Shown here: positions 1 to 8,844 of the stretch, piece after piece
How the letters are laid out: the number at the start of each line of letters is the position of its first letter
Numbering within the stretch: position 1 is the first letter of the stretch
NCBI RefSeq assembly: GCF_002904165.1
Contig: NZ_CVTD020000023.1
Coordinates: 62,001-126,000 of the forward strand
Reading direction: 5' to 3'
Source of the DNA: Herbinix hemicellulosilytica
Lineage (GTDB): Bacteria > Bacillota > Clostridia > Lachnospirales > Lachnospiraceae
Length of the DNA: 64,000 bases
Notes under the pieces: model-generated
The model's database searches: none
What the model was told of the DNA's origin: nothing
Seen by the model: the letters and a program-made list of their open reading frames with translations, nothing else
Made by a program: the position numbers and the translations under genes

Positions 1-1717
1 TTTTCATTACTTCTTTGTCTATATCACCGGCTGTTTCATCACTGCAGTTTAAGACCGGCCTTCCGTCAAGATATCTGTTTTCTATCGATTCCAGGCCCAT
101 AAGGCCGAACTTTTCGCTCATTCCGTACTGGGTGACCATTGCTCTTGCAAGTGCCGTAGCTTTTTCTATATCATTGGATGCTCCGGTTGTAATTGAGTTA
201 AATACCAGTTCTTCGGCAGCTCTGCCTCCAAATAAGGTGGTAATTCTGGTCAGCAGTTCATCTTTGCTCATAAGGTATTTTTCTTCCTCAGGAACCTGCA
301 TTACATAGCCCAATGATCCCATGGTCCTCGGAACAATCGTAATTTTTTGCACAGGTTCAGCATGTTTTTCAAGAGCTGTTATAAGCGCATGGCCAACCTC
401 ATGGTAAGCAACAATTCTCTTTTCTTCCTTACTGAGTATTCTGTCCTTCTTCTCCTTACCCGCTATAACTATTTCTACCGATTCAAGCAAATCGTCCTGG
501 GTAACAACAGTGCGTCCGTTTTTTACCGCCAGTATGGCTGCCTCGTTAATAATATTGGCCAAATCCGAACCGACGGCACCGCTGGTTGCTCTTGCTATGG
601 CTTCCAGGTCAACGGAATCGTGCATAAGTACGTTCTTTGCATGAACTTTCAGGATATCCACTCTTCCTTTTAAATCCGGCTTATCAACTATAATCCGGCG
701 GTCGAATCTGCCCGGACGAAGAAGGGCTTTATCAAGCACTTCCGGCCTGTTAGTGGCACCAAGTACCACCAGGCCTTTGGAAGAGTCAAATCCATCCATG
801 TTGGCAAGCAGCTGGTTTAAGGTTTGCTCTCTTTCATCGTTTCCGCCGCCATAGTGGCTGTCCCTGCTTTTACCGATAGCATCTATCTCGTCAATAAATA
901 TAATACAAGGAGCATGCTGCTGCGCCTGTCTGAACAAGTCTCTTACTCTCGATGCACCCACACCGACAAACATTTCCACAAAGTCAGAGCCTGACAGTGA
1001 GAAAAAAGGTACCTTAGCTTCACCGGCTACGGCCTTTGCAAGCAGGGTCTTACCGGTTCCCGGAGGTCCCACAAGCAGCGCACCTTTGGGAAGTTTTGCA
1101 CCTATACGGGTATATTTTGCGGGATTGTGCAGGAAATCCACGATTTCCTTAAGGGATTCCTTTGCCTCTTCCTGACCGGCCACGTCTTTAAAAGTAACAC
1201 CGGTAGATTTTTCAACATACACTTTGGCGTTGGCCTTTCCGAATCCCATGACGCCTCCGCTGTTTTTCGATATGGTTTTAAACAAAAACCACATAACAAC
1301 ATAAATCAAAACAAATGGCAGTACCATGGATATTATAGTTTCAAATATGGTATTTCTATTGTCAGGTACTTTTTTCCAATAATCCGTACCGTAATCCTGC
1401 CGGGCTTTATACAACTTGTCAGCCAGGCTGTCATCATCCATCCTGCCCGTAAAATAAGTCATATTAATTCCCGGATAGGGCTGAACTTTCGGAGTAAATA
1501 CAATCTTATCTCCGTCGAAAACTACCGCATCAAGCTCACCGTTTTCGAGCATTTCTATAAATTCCGGATAGGATACTTCCTTGTTTGTGCTTTCTTTTAT
1601 TTGGTTTTGTATAAAAGAAAACATATACCAAATAAATAAAGCAGCTATCAATGTAATAATAAGAGCAGATTTATTTGGAAAATTATTTTTATTCTGCTTG
1701 TCGTTCCTGTTATCCAT
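1..1717 (-). CDS. ftsH: ATP-dependent zinc metalloprotease FtsH (3' end outside window)
   Basis: Membrane-anchored AAA+ protease that degrades misfolded membrane proteins and regulators. The ATG at 1717 follows a GGAGG site; about 572 residues are visible and the C-terminus is cut by the window edge. Seen in order: an N-terminal membrane segment near residues 18-35, an extracytoplasmic domain, a second membrane segment near residue 120, Walker A GPPGTGKT near 217, Walker [10 protein letters not shown], the AAA second-region-of-homology arginines (LRPGRFDRR), and the zinc motif HEVGH near 439-443. The order and motifs are diagnostic. It is followed upstream by a short intergenic region and the terminated lspA unit, so it is probably its own transcription unit. 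Confidence 0.97.
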   Translation of the reverse strand, partial: MDNRNDKQNKNNFPNKSALIITLIAALFIWYMFSFIQNQIKESTNKEVSYPEFIEMLENGELDAVVFDGDKIVFTPKVQPYPGINMTYFTGRMDDDSLADKLYKARQDYGTDYWKKVPDNRNTIFETIISMVLPFVLIYVVMWFLFKTISKNSGGVMGFGKANAKVYVEKSTGVTFKDVAGQEEAKESLKEIVDFLHNPAKYTRIGAKLPKGALLVGPPGTGKTLLAKAVAGEAKVPFFSLSGSDFVEMFVGVGASRVRDLFRQAQQHAPCIIFIDEIDAIGKSRDSHYGGGNDEREQTLNQLLANMDGFDSSKGLVVLGATNRPEVLDKALLRPGRFDRRIIVDKPDLKGRVDILKVHAKNVLMHDSVDLEAIARATSGAVGSDLANIINEAAILAVKNGRTVVTQDDLLESVEIVIAGKEKKDRILSKEEKRIVAYHEVGHALITALEKHAEPVQKITIVPRTMGSLGYVMQVPEEEKYLMSKDELLTRITTLFGGRAAEELVFNSITTGASNDIEKATALARAMVTQYGMSEKFGLMGLESIENRYLDGRPVLNCSDETAGDIDKEVMK

Positions 1718-1954
1718 CAAATCCTCCATCTACAAAATCATCAATTATTATAAAATCCTTGCCAAGCAATAACACTTAACAGGAAATATTTACCGTATTA
1801 TTTTATATTATATTACTGACAAATTACATAAGTAATATATCTCATTATACTTATTGTAACATTATAAATCAATAAAATTGTTCTTAAAATTCTGTGACCA
1901 AACTGTGTTTTGCCGTATGATTAAGCTTTTAATCTATAAATAATCTCCCTATAT

Positions 1955-1984
1955 AAAAAATGCAGTACCTTTAAGGTAACTGCA
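1955..1984 (-). terminator. Intrinsic terminator after lspA-like gene
   Basis: On the minus strand a hairpin of about 11 pairs with one bulged base (arms TGCAGTTACCTT and AAGGTACTGCA) is followed directly by TTTTTT. It lies 12 bases after the lspA stop and would end the glycan-island transcript. Confidence 0.8.
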
Positions 1985-1995
1985 TATCTTTAGTC

Positions 1996-2490
1996 TTATA
2001 ATTCGGGTAAACCATCATTTTCCGTAACTGAACATTTTTCACTATTACCGGGTTTGGACGACAGCATGGTAATAAAACAACCGATAAAAATAAATATATC
2101 CGCCAGATTGAATACTAAATTTTTAATTGGTTTTACATTAATGCTGAAATAATCAATCACATAACCTCTTTTAATGCGATCTGTCACATTGCTTGCCGCT
2201 CCTCCTAAACAAAGTGACATCCCGATCTTTTTTAATGTCTTATTTTTTTGAGGTAAAACTATAAGATAAACAAGCAACAAAATACCAAAAACAAAGGCCG
2301 ATATATTTTTTACGTACTTTGCTTTGTCTTTGAGAATACTGAAACTGAAGCCCTGGTTATATTGCTTTAGAACAGTTATTTTGCCCTTTAATAATTCTTT
2401 CTTTTCACCGGCATTAAAATTTTTTTCAATATAATTTTTAATATTCCAGTCAAGCAAAAATATTACCAAAGCAATAAGGATATAAATCAT
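1996..2490 (-). CDS. lspA: Lipoprotein signal peptidase (type II) family
   Basis: Membrane aspartyl protease family that removes the signal peptide from lipidated prolipoproteins. The frame is open further upstream, but the ATG at 2490 is preferred because GGAGGGG sits seven bases before it, giving 164 residues, a normal LspA length. It has four hydrophobic segments. The conserved N-Q-G-F-S-F block, the ASNVTDR segment with the first catalytic Asp, and FNLADIFI with the second catalytic Asp are all present. Its position at the end of a flagellar glycan island, next to a Maf-like gene, is unusual for the housekeeping copy. It may be an island-specific paralogue; whether another lspA exists cannot be seen here. 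Confidence 0.85.
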   Translation of the reverse strand: MIYILIALVIFLLDWNIKNYIEKNFNAGEKKELLKGKITVLKQYNQGFSFSILKDKAKYVKNISAFVFGILLLVYLIVLPQKNKTLKKIGMSLCLGGAASNVTDRIKRGYVIDYFSINVKPIKNLVFNLADIFIFIGCFITMLSSKPGNSEKCSVTENDGLPEL

Positions 2491-2533
2491 ATCAACCCCT
2501 CCTTCCGATACCCAAAATAGGTATCCGCTGATT

Positions 2534-3442
2534 TCATATGGATTGGGACCAGGAAACATAGCTTTCTAAAATCATCCTGCCTTCAGCGTTTCTGATGTTC
2601 TGATAAGACGGATAATGAACACAGAGTGCCTCCCTGTCTGATAAATTCCTGATCCTCCTTTTTAATTTTGAAAATTTAGGATCATAAATCAGTTTTACTC
2701 TCTTGCACTCAAGTATGTCTTTTATTTTTGCAAAGGCACAGGCAAGCATAATTACATTCAAATCTCCTTCATATACGGTTATGTCTGCATTTTCGGAAAG
2801 AGATATCAACTCTTTAATATGATACCCAAAACCAAGCCCGTATAAAATATATTCTTTTATTTTTTCTTTATACCAGTGACTTGCCAAAATAAAAGCTTCC
2901 GCCTGTACCCTGCCGTTGGTATGAAAGTAAAACTGTGCCCCGTTATTTTCTGCTACCAGTGTCATTAAACCACATGAAGTAAGTTCAACCCGATAACCTT
3001 CTTTAAGAAGAGGTTGTGGGTCTATCGTATTTATAAGTGTTTCGTCAAGACCCATGCAATTATCCTTAAGTGCTTTGAGATTTTCATAGTATAACTCTTC
3101 ATTAAAACCTATCTCCTCCTTGCCGATAACCAATTCCTGTATCCGGCATAAAAAGGTGACCATCTGCATTTCAAACAAATCGGCAAGAAGGATAAAATTC
3201 CCTTTTTTATATGCATCCAATATGGCACTTAACATCTCCAATACCGAATCAGTCGATACGGTATTAAAATAATCTCTGTCAGCAATAATATCTTCAATTG
3301 TATTTTTAAGAATACCTATCGAATCCGCAATTATTGCAAGAGCCCTGTCATGCATTTGCTTGCGGAAATAAAAAACTGCTTTGTCTGCTTGCTCCAGAAG
3401 ATAGATATTTCTTTCAAAAATATTTTTAATCTTACCCGTCAC
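2534..3442 (-). CDS. Short Maf/DUF115-like flagellar modification protein
   Basis: 302 residues starting at a GTG preceded by GAGGTG. The N-terminal half is helical and weakly conserved. Residues around 195-260 (ILYGLGFGYHIKEL, then an acidic VYEGD strand end) resemble the Rossmann-like segment that precedes the catalytic MAF_flag10 domain of motility-associated factor proteins, which glycosylate flagellin with nonulosonic acids. Full Maf proteins are about twice as long. The central catalytic domain is absent here and the 43 bases after the stop carry no remnant of it. It could be a natural short relative or a truncated copy. The role in flagellin modification is inferred from context. Confidence 0.55.
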   Translation of the reverse strand: MTGKIKNIFERNIYLLEQADKAVFYFRKQMHDRALAIIADSIGILKNTIEDIIADRDYFNTVSTDSVLEMLSAILDAYKKGNFILLADLFEMQMVTFLCRIQELVIGKEEIGFNEELYYENLKALKDNCMGLDETLINTIDPQPLLKEGYRVELTSCGLMTLVAENNGAQFYFHTNGRVQAEAFILASHWYKEKIKEYILYGLGFGYHIKELISLSENADITVYEGDLNVIMLACAFAKIKDILECKRVKLIYDPKFSKLKRRIRNLSDREALCVHYPSYQNIRNAEGRMILESYVSWSQSI

Positions 3443-3465
3443 AGATGGTCACCTCAAAAGTATTC

Positions 3466-5394
3466 CTACTGATTTATGTGATTGGCAGTAATCTGAATGC
3501 AACTATATCTGGTAACCTTTTTGGTAGAGGAATTAATTTCATATATAGTAATGTATTTACCGGCAGTAACCGTGATATCGGCACCCGATTCAAATTTCAA
3601 ACCGTCGTTAATAACGGTTTCGGTATGAACTCCGGTAACGGAAGTATCAGTTATTTTATATACAAGTTCATGTCCGGTTTTTACTGTATTGATAACTTTG
3701 ATTGAGGTGGTTCCTGTTGTTTTGCCTTTGCTAACAGTGGTCGATAAGGCAGATGCCGGAGTCGGGTTTTGAATTGCCAGTTTTATTGATGTCTTGTCTA
3801 CTGTACCGTTACCGAAAGTTATTGTCAGTGCCCTGCTGTAGCTTGTGGGCATTGTATTTAATTCATTTGTGTTTAAGGTAACTTTCATTGTATATATCAC
3901 GTTCGGATCGGTTGCATTTATTTCTGCGGGTGTGCAGGTAAAGTCAATTTCTTTTGTGCCGTACTTAATTGATTTAATTTTAGTTTCAAACGGCAGCTTG
4001 CCTTTTGTATTCATTATTATATCAAATGAAATTTCTTCCGTGATATTTTTGACAAATGTAAAGCTCTTGGCTTCAATTATAGGCACTGCAGGATATTTAA
4101 CATTATATACCAGACAGGTAGAAGCCAGGTTTACCTCGGTTGATTTGGCAGACGGTTTAATTTCTCTCTTTCTGATATATATATTGCTGCCTTCCGTGGC
4201 TTTGCTTGAAAGAACTTTATATTCGATACCTTTTGTTATTGAATACCATGTGACCTTGCTAGGGTCAAGTTCTTCGCCGGGTTTCACGATGCAATATTGA
4301 TAAGGGTTGCTGGACGATGCGGAAGGTATAGTGATAGTTATCGCAGCAGAACCACTGTAAGATATATAAACATTCGGATCAGATTCAGTAGTATTTGCCG
4401 GAGGATTACCTTCTACGATAATACCGTCCATTACTCTTTGCTCATTAATTTTAATTTCCGTAATTTTTGAGGCAGCTTTAGTGGTTGTAGCATAATCCCT
4501 AACTTCAATAATCATAGCCGGGAATTTTTTATCAGGTGTGATACCGTTGCTGCCGTTTTTGATTATATCTTTCAATGCCAATCCCTTGACGGATTTGTCC
4601 GTAACCTTAACCCAAGTTGGAGTAGTAGTTTGTCCTGTGTAATTTACACGATATTCCTTACCGTATTTTATCTGAGCAATAAACTTTTCTCCGTCAACGG
4701 TAACTGAAGCAGGAGTAGTCTGCTTTGCAATTTTTAATCTGACTTCGCTACTTACCCGTCTTCCCATAGTTCCGTCCGCTTCTCTCGAACCGGTACTTAC
4801 ATCATTGACGGCACTGATTCTGAAATACAAATCGGCACCTTTTATCTGGAGCTTTTCCAGTTGCTCAACAGTCAGATCTTTCAGTTCTTTCCACGAACCG
4901 TTAACACCCTTTTTCCATTCCAGATCCAAATATGTTATAGGATTGGCCGCGGTTCCTTCTGAAGACTGTATATTTAACAAACTGGCTATCGACTCACCCT
5001 TAGATAGGCTGTCCATTTTGTCATAACTTATAGAAACCGCAAGTTTTTTTGCTCTCGGCCTTAAAGTTACTCTTTTTGGAGTACCTGTTTCGCCCTTAAT
5101 AACAATTACCTGTTCTGTTGTCTGCGAAGTCCAGGAAAAGTCAATAGTTGTTGTATATTCATTATCAACAGGAATAACATCCCATACATTTCTTGCAGCA
5201 TCGTTTTCTGTTGCAAAATATATTTTTTGGTTACCGTTATTGTTTAATATAATGTTTTCTTCTTCATAGTCAACAGTGTTTATGGTTATTGAAGAAGCAC
5301 CAAAAGCTATATTATGTTTAGAAAAAGAAACCAGTATAAATAAAAACCCCAAACATAACATTGCCTGCGCAATGCGTATAATTCTTTTGCTCAT
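3466..5394 (-). CDS. Large secreted protein of unknown function
   Basis: 642 residues with a clear N-terminal signal peptide (Lys/Arg-rich start, hydrophobic core to about residue 28, then A-F-G-A). The mature part is rich in Thr, Ser, Val, Lys and short beta-type segments without Cys, as in extracellular Ig-like or adhesin repeats. I see no LPXTG anchor, S-layer or dockerin motif. It lies between the glycan epimerase and the Maf-like gene, and a GCCGATAT element upstream suggests flagellar sigma control, so a surface or filament-associated role is possible. No function can be assigned from sequence alone. Confidence 0.7.
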   Translation of the reverse strand: MSKRIIRIAQAMLCLGFLFILVSFSKHNIAFGASSITINTVDYEEENIILNNNGNQKIYFATENDAARNVWDVIPVDNEYTTTIDFSWTSQTTEQVIVIKGETGTPKRVTLRPRAKKLAVSISYDKMDSLSKGESIASLLNIQSSEGTAANPITYLDLEWKKGVNGSWKELKDLTVEQLEKLQIKGADLYFRISAVNDVSTGSREADGTMGRRVSSEVRLKIAKQTTPASVTVDGEKFIAQIKYGKEYRVNYTGQTTTPTWVKVTDKSVKGLALKDIIKNGSNGITPDKKFPAMIIEVRDYATTTKAASKITEIKINEQRVMDGIIVEGNPPANTTESDPNVYISYSGSAAITITIPSASSSNPYQYCIVKPGEELDPSKVTWYSITKGIEYKVLSSKATEGSNIYIRKREIKPSAKSTEVNLASTCLVYNVKYPAVPIIEAKSFTFVKNITEEISFDIIMNTKGKLPFETKIKSIKYGTKEIDFTCTPAEINATDPNVIYTMKVTLNTNELNTMPTSYSRALTITFGNGTVDKTSIKLAIQNPTPASALSTTVSKGKTTGTTSIKVINTVKTGHELVYKITDTSVTGVHTETVINDGLKFESGADITVTAGKYITIYEINSSTKKVTRYSCIQITANHINQ

Positions 5395-5434
5395 TTTTAT
5401 CCTCCGTTCTTAATCTTATTGTCTGCTATAATAA

Positions 5435-5461
5435 ATATCGGCAAAAATAAAAAACCAGTAA
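5435..5461 (-). promoter_or_regulatory. Possible sigma-28 promoter for the secreted protein
   Basis: On the minus strand GCCGATAT is a good sigma-28 -10 element, 41 bases before the ATG of the secreted gene. The -35 side is weak: TTAC at the N15 position or TTTA at N16, instead of TAAA. Confidence 0.45.
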
Positions 5462-5466
5462 ACCTT

Positions 5467-5510
5467 TTTTTACTAATTTTTCAAATAATTTTTACTGATT
5501 TTTCAAATAA
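5467..5510. repeat. 22-bp tandem duplication at the 3' end of the epimerase gene
   Basis: Positions 5467-5488 and 5489-5510 are the same 22-base sequence with one A/G difference. The second unit contains the last codons and stop of the epimerase gene; the first lies just beyond the stop. It looks like a local slippage duplication. Confidence 0.75.
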
Positions 5511-6502
5511 TCAATAAGATCGTTATACATGTCCTCCAAATTTTTCGTCGGTTTCCAGCCTAGCTTACGCAATTTCTCGGAAGACATTCTTAAAAAAGTA
5601 TCCTTAGCATATCCAAGTTTGCTATTATCCTTAATGTCGTAAATAACACGGATCTTTCCACCGGCAATTTTTTCCGCCACCAGCTTAGCCATATCGCAAA
5701 TTCGCATAGTATTTTCTTCATTTACCACATTATAAGCCTCTCCGTTTTGCCCTCTTTCAAGTATGGTAAAAATACCGTTTATAGCATCTTTTGATTCGCA
5801 GTAATTTCCTATGGACTGACCTTTGGTATGAAGCACGATATCCTCATTGTTAATGACAGCTCTCGCAAACTGTGCAAAAACCCGGGTATCGTTTTTATCT
5901 ACCCCGTATCCGAAAACCTGGGCCAGCCGGGCTATTTTAACCGGAACCCCGTATTGCTTGTAATAAATATAACAATAGTGCTCTGCCATTCTTTTTCCTA
6001 AAGGATAACAGCTTCTTGCAGAAAAGATATCCACATCACCCAGCATATTCTCGGTGACTAATCCACAATCGCTGCCGATTACCCCGTATGCTTCCATGGA
6101 TGAAAGGTATACCATAGACTTTATTTTTTTTATCCGTGCCAGCTCCAAAATATTTTTGGTCCCCACTACTATGCCGTCCGCCACTTCTACCGGATTTGAA
6201 ACCATAACGGAAGATGTGGTGATCGACGCACAATGGATTATATAATCTATTGGCATGTCCACCTCTTCAGCCCTTATATCCTCTAAGGATGTTTCTAAAA
6301 GAGTTATTTCTCTATATTTATCGTTTTCGGCAGGATATTTCTTACTTGCTTTTTCAATATTTCTAACCGGGAGTATTAACTTTATTCCGGCATTATACAA
6401 GGAATTAAACTCTAATAATTCTTCGGCTATCAAACCGCCTATAAAACCGGTGGCACCTGTAATAAGGATTGTGGAATCTGTGAAAATACTCATATTTTTC
6501 AT
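5492..6502 (-). CDS. NAD-dependent epimerase/dehydratase (extended SDR)
   Basis: 336 residues; the ATG is preceded by AGAGGA. Seen: the Rossmann motif TGATGFIGG near residues 16-24, the active-site serine strand VYLSS followed by MEAYG, and the catalytic YxxxK pair in CYPLGKRMAEHY. These are the hallmarks of extended short-chain dehydrogenases that epimerise, dehydrate or decarboxylate nucleotide sugars. It is the last sugar-processing gene of the second island unit, downstream of two CTP-dependent synthetases and a CDP-glycerol transferase. It may therefore act on a CDP- or CMP-linked intermediate; the exact substrate is unknown. Confidence 0.85.
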   Translation of the reverse strand: MKNMSIFTDSTILITGATGFIGGLIAEELLEFNSLYNAGIKLILPVRNIEKASKKYPAENDKYREITLLETSLEDIRAEEVDMPIDYIIHCASITTSSVMVSNPVEVADGIVVGTKNILELARIKKIKSMVYLSSMEAYGVIGSDCGLVTENMLGDVDIFSARSCYPLGKRMAEHYCYIYYKQYGVPVKIARLAQVFGYGVDKNDTRVFAQFARAVINNEDIVLHTKGQSIGNYCESKDAINGIFTILERGQNGEAYNVVNEENTMRICDMAKLVAEKIAGGKIRVIYDIKDNSKLGYAKDTFLRMSSEKLRKLGWKPTKNLEDMYNDLIDYLKNQ

Positions 6503-6544
6503 ATTGCTTTTCCTCTGTTTTTTTATAGTATTTGGTCCGGTTAG

Positions 6545-7711
6545 TTACATATCCGCTATATCTTTTGTTTTTTCCCAGATCAGATTTCCGTAAGTATTCA
6601 TTTTGTCGTTACATTTTACCATTGAATTAAAATATTTGACTGTGTCAATAAAATTATTTAATGAACGGTAATCTAATTCATTGTAAAAATTGCTTTTACA
6701 TTTTAATTCCCTTATGTTACAGCTTGTTTTATATTCATTTGCTGAATTGTATTTTTCAATATAATCCTTTGCACTGGGCAAAAGCAATATCTCATTTTCA
6801 TCCTTAAGCCATCCCATATATAATGATAATTTTAGCTTATTTTTATTGGGCTTAAAATCAGATTTATATACAAATGCTTCATTTTTATTTTTATAAAACC
6901 TGTAGATATCCGTATCTTTACATGGCAGTACGATTATTGACTGATTCTGCTCATCAACTATTATATTCATAAAAGAAGCCTTCTCTGTAAAATCCAAATC
7001 AATTATTTTTACTTCTTTATTAATAAAATCTGCATATAAAACCGATCCGCCTTTTGAAAGTGTTAACCAATAATTCCCCTCATCATAAGTTATGCCTCTT
7101 AATCTGATCTCATCCGAAAGATAGTAAATATCCGTGATCCCATCTTTTATATGTGTTTTTATTACATATGGCGTATCGGAAATTACTGTCATCATTGTTT
7201 TATCGATAAAACAGGTAGACTTTAAGCTTAATATTTGCTTCTCACTTATACCGGGCAGCTTAAGTATGGTTTTATTCCATTCATCATGTTTATAAAAAAC
7301 CCCCTGCTCTATGTTAAATTCATATAAGGGCTGGCTTAGATTTCTTGGAAGTATCCATAAAACTTCATCATCCAAAAAAGCATCACATGCATGAATTTCG
7401 TTTCTGTCATCAGGAATAAAATATTCCATTTTTCCGTTATCCAAATGATATGTACTTATTCCTCTGCCCCTGCATGGTATAAAAAACAATATTCTGTTGT
7501 AGACAATAACTTTCCTGTGCAGTTCAAAAATATTATCCTCATTAGGAAACTCTGCAATTTTAACCGTTTCATTATTATCCAGTCTCATTTTATATAAACC
7601 GTTATGATCTACGGCAGAAAACCATATAGTATTGTTTTCTTTATAAGCATCATAGCAACCAAATTCCATTGTATATTGCTCTACTCCTTTATTATTTTCT
7701 ATAATTTCCAT
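6545..7711 (-). CDS. Hypothetical beta-propeller-like protein
   Basis: About 388 residues from the ATG at 7711, which has a modest GGGA site; an upstream ATG at 7735 lacks one. No signal peptide. The chain shows recurring units of about 45-50 residues, with patterns such as xWFSAVDHNGLYKM, xLFFIPCRGRGISTY and xLWILPRNLSQPLYEF, which look like propeller blades. No catalytic motif is recognised. It starts 33 bases after the DUF4422 stop and lies before the epimerase, so it is probably co-transcribed with glycan genes. A scaffold or cytoplasmic glycan-binding role is only a guess. Confidence 0.6.
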   Translation of the reverse strand: MEIIENNKGVEQYTMEFGCYDAYKENNTIWFSAVDHNGLYKMRLDNNETVKIAEFPNEDNIFELHRKVIVYNRILFFIPCRGRGISTYHLDNGKMEYFIPDDRNEIHACDAFLDDEVLWILPRNLSQPLYEFNIEQGVFYKHDEWNKTILKLPGISEKQILSLKSTCFIDKTMMTVISDTPYVIKTHIKDGITDIYYLSDEIRLRGITYDEGNYWLTLSKGGSVLYADFINKEVKIIDLDFTEKASFMNIIVDEQNQSIIVLPCKDTDIYRFYKNKNEAFVYKSDFKPNKNKLKLSLYMGWLKDENEILLLPSAKDYIEKYNSANEYKTSCNIRELKCKSNFYNELDYRSLNNFIDTVKYFNSMVKCNDKMNTYGNLIWEKTKDIADM

Positions 7712-7744
7712 TATAATTCCCGATATGGCATGCAATTTTCAATA

Positions 7745-8842
7745 TCATACCATCCATTTCTTTTCACCGTGAACAATCTTTAAATTGTTTTTATTATAAA
7801 GAAAATACAGTGCGGTTAATACTTCAGCAAAATACCCTAAATATCTGTCTGTGCGTTCCTGGCCTGAAGGCTCACACAATTCTTCTGCCCTTTTAAGAAC
7901 AGGAAAAATCCAGTTGCAGTATTCGTTAAATGTCTCTGAATCAGCAAGAAACATATTATAATTATAAAGGTATGGTCCTTTTAATATCTTAAGGGCAGCC
8001 CTGTAGTATTCCGGATCAGTTTCCTTTAAAACCTCCATCAATTTTTCCTGATCTTCAGCCGATATATAACGGCCATATTGTCCTGAAGCATCAGGATAAC
8101 ATACAAACGGCAAAGGCAAAACCACATTGATATTGTTCTGTTTTATTTTTATTAAATCTTCCGTATCTAAAAGCAAGATCCTGCGGTAATGGCATATGCC
8201 CAGATATTCTTCTCTGATATTTTTCCATGCCCAGTACATAGCTGTTAATTCAGAATATTTATAGTTCTTGTTTGAAATATTGTCTCCTGTATTATCCAAA
8301 AGCTCAGTTATACGCAAATCCGTCAATGACGCCCCAACCTGTATCGGAATAACCCATGACGGAATATCATATTGCCCTTTTAATCTTTTATCCCTGTGAT
8401 GTTTTGCCATAAACATTTTAACGCCTGGTAGTTCGTCCGAAGACTTATAAAAAGGCAAATCCTCCAATAATTTAAAAGTCCCAAGCTTTTGAAAATACTT
8501 GCTCATAATGAGATATTCCACATGGGAATCAACAAAGAGAAGATTATTCAGTTTATAATTTTCAAGAATTTCTTTGATTTCATCATGATATATTTCCGGT
8601 GTTGCAACTATGATTAAGGCATCGGTATTTATTTCTCCGCTAACTAAAGAAACAGGTATAGAATCAATCTCTGTTGGATTATTGACCTTAGAGCTTACCA
8701 AAAAGGCTTTAGGATACTTTCCTAAAACCTCACTTATTGCCTTATATACACCATAAGCTACTATCTGGGCACCATAAATATAAAATTTATCCGCCCCTTC
8801 AATCCGTTTCCATAATTGTTCTCTTTCAGTGGTATAATTCAT
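7745..8842 (-). CDS. DUF4422 glycosyltransferase with N-terminal IYGAQ module
   Basis: 365 residues from the ATG at 8842, preceded by AAGGTG and only two bases after the stop of the upstream gene; the longer open frame overlaps that gene. Residues 20-110 form a Rossmann-like module (FYIYGAQIVAYGVYKAI, then a DALIIVATPE strand). Residues from about 140 match the DUF4422 family of putative glycosyltransferases: KSSDELPGVKMFMAKHH, ELTAMYWAWKN, LGICHYRRILL, and YNMFLADSETFNEYCNW. DUF4422 proteins occur in capsule and flagellar glycan clusters. Donor and acceptor are unknown. Confidence 0.75.
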   Translation of the reverse strand: MNYTTEREQLWKRIEGADKFYIYGAQIVAYGVYKAISEVLGKYPKAFLVSSKVNNPTEIDSIPVSLVSGEINTDALIIVATPEIYHDEIKEILENYKLNNLLFVDSHVEYLIMSKYFQKLGTFKLLEDLPFYKSSDELPGVKMFMAKHHRDKRLKGQYDIPSWVIPIQVGASLTDLRITELLDNTGDNISNKNYKYSELTAMYWAWKNIREEYLGICHYRRILLLDTEDLIKIKQNNINVVLPLPFVCYPDASGQYGRYISAEDQEKLMEVLKETDPEYYRAALKILKGPYLYNYNMFLADSETFNEYCNWIFPVLKRAEELCEPSGQERTDRYLGYFAEVLTALYFLYNKNNLKIVHGEKKWMV

Positions 8843-8844
8843 GG

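Noticed and set aside
1127-1639. Plus-strand 170-codon frame opposite ftsH
   Set aside because: Antisense to a clear AAA+ protease; no motifs and no ribosome binding site.
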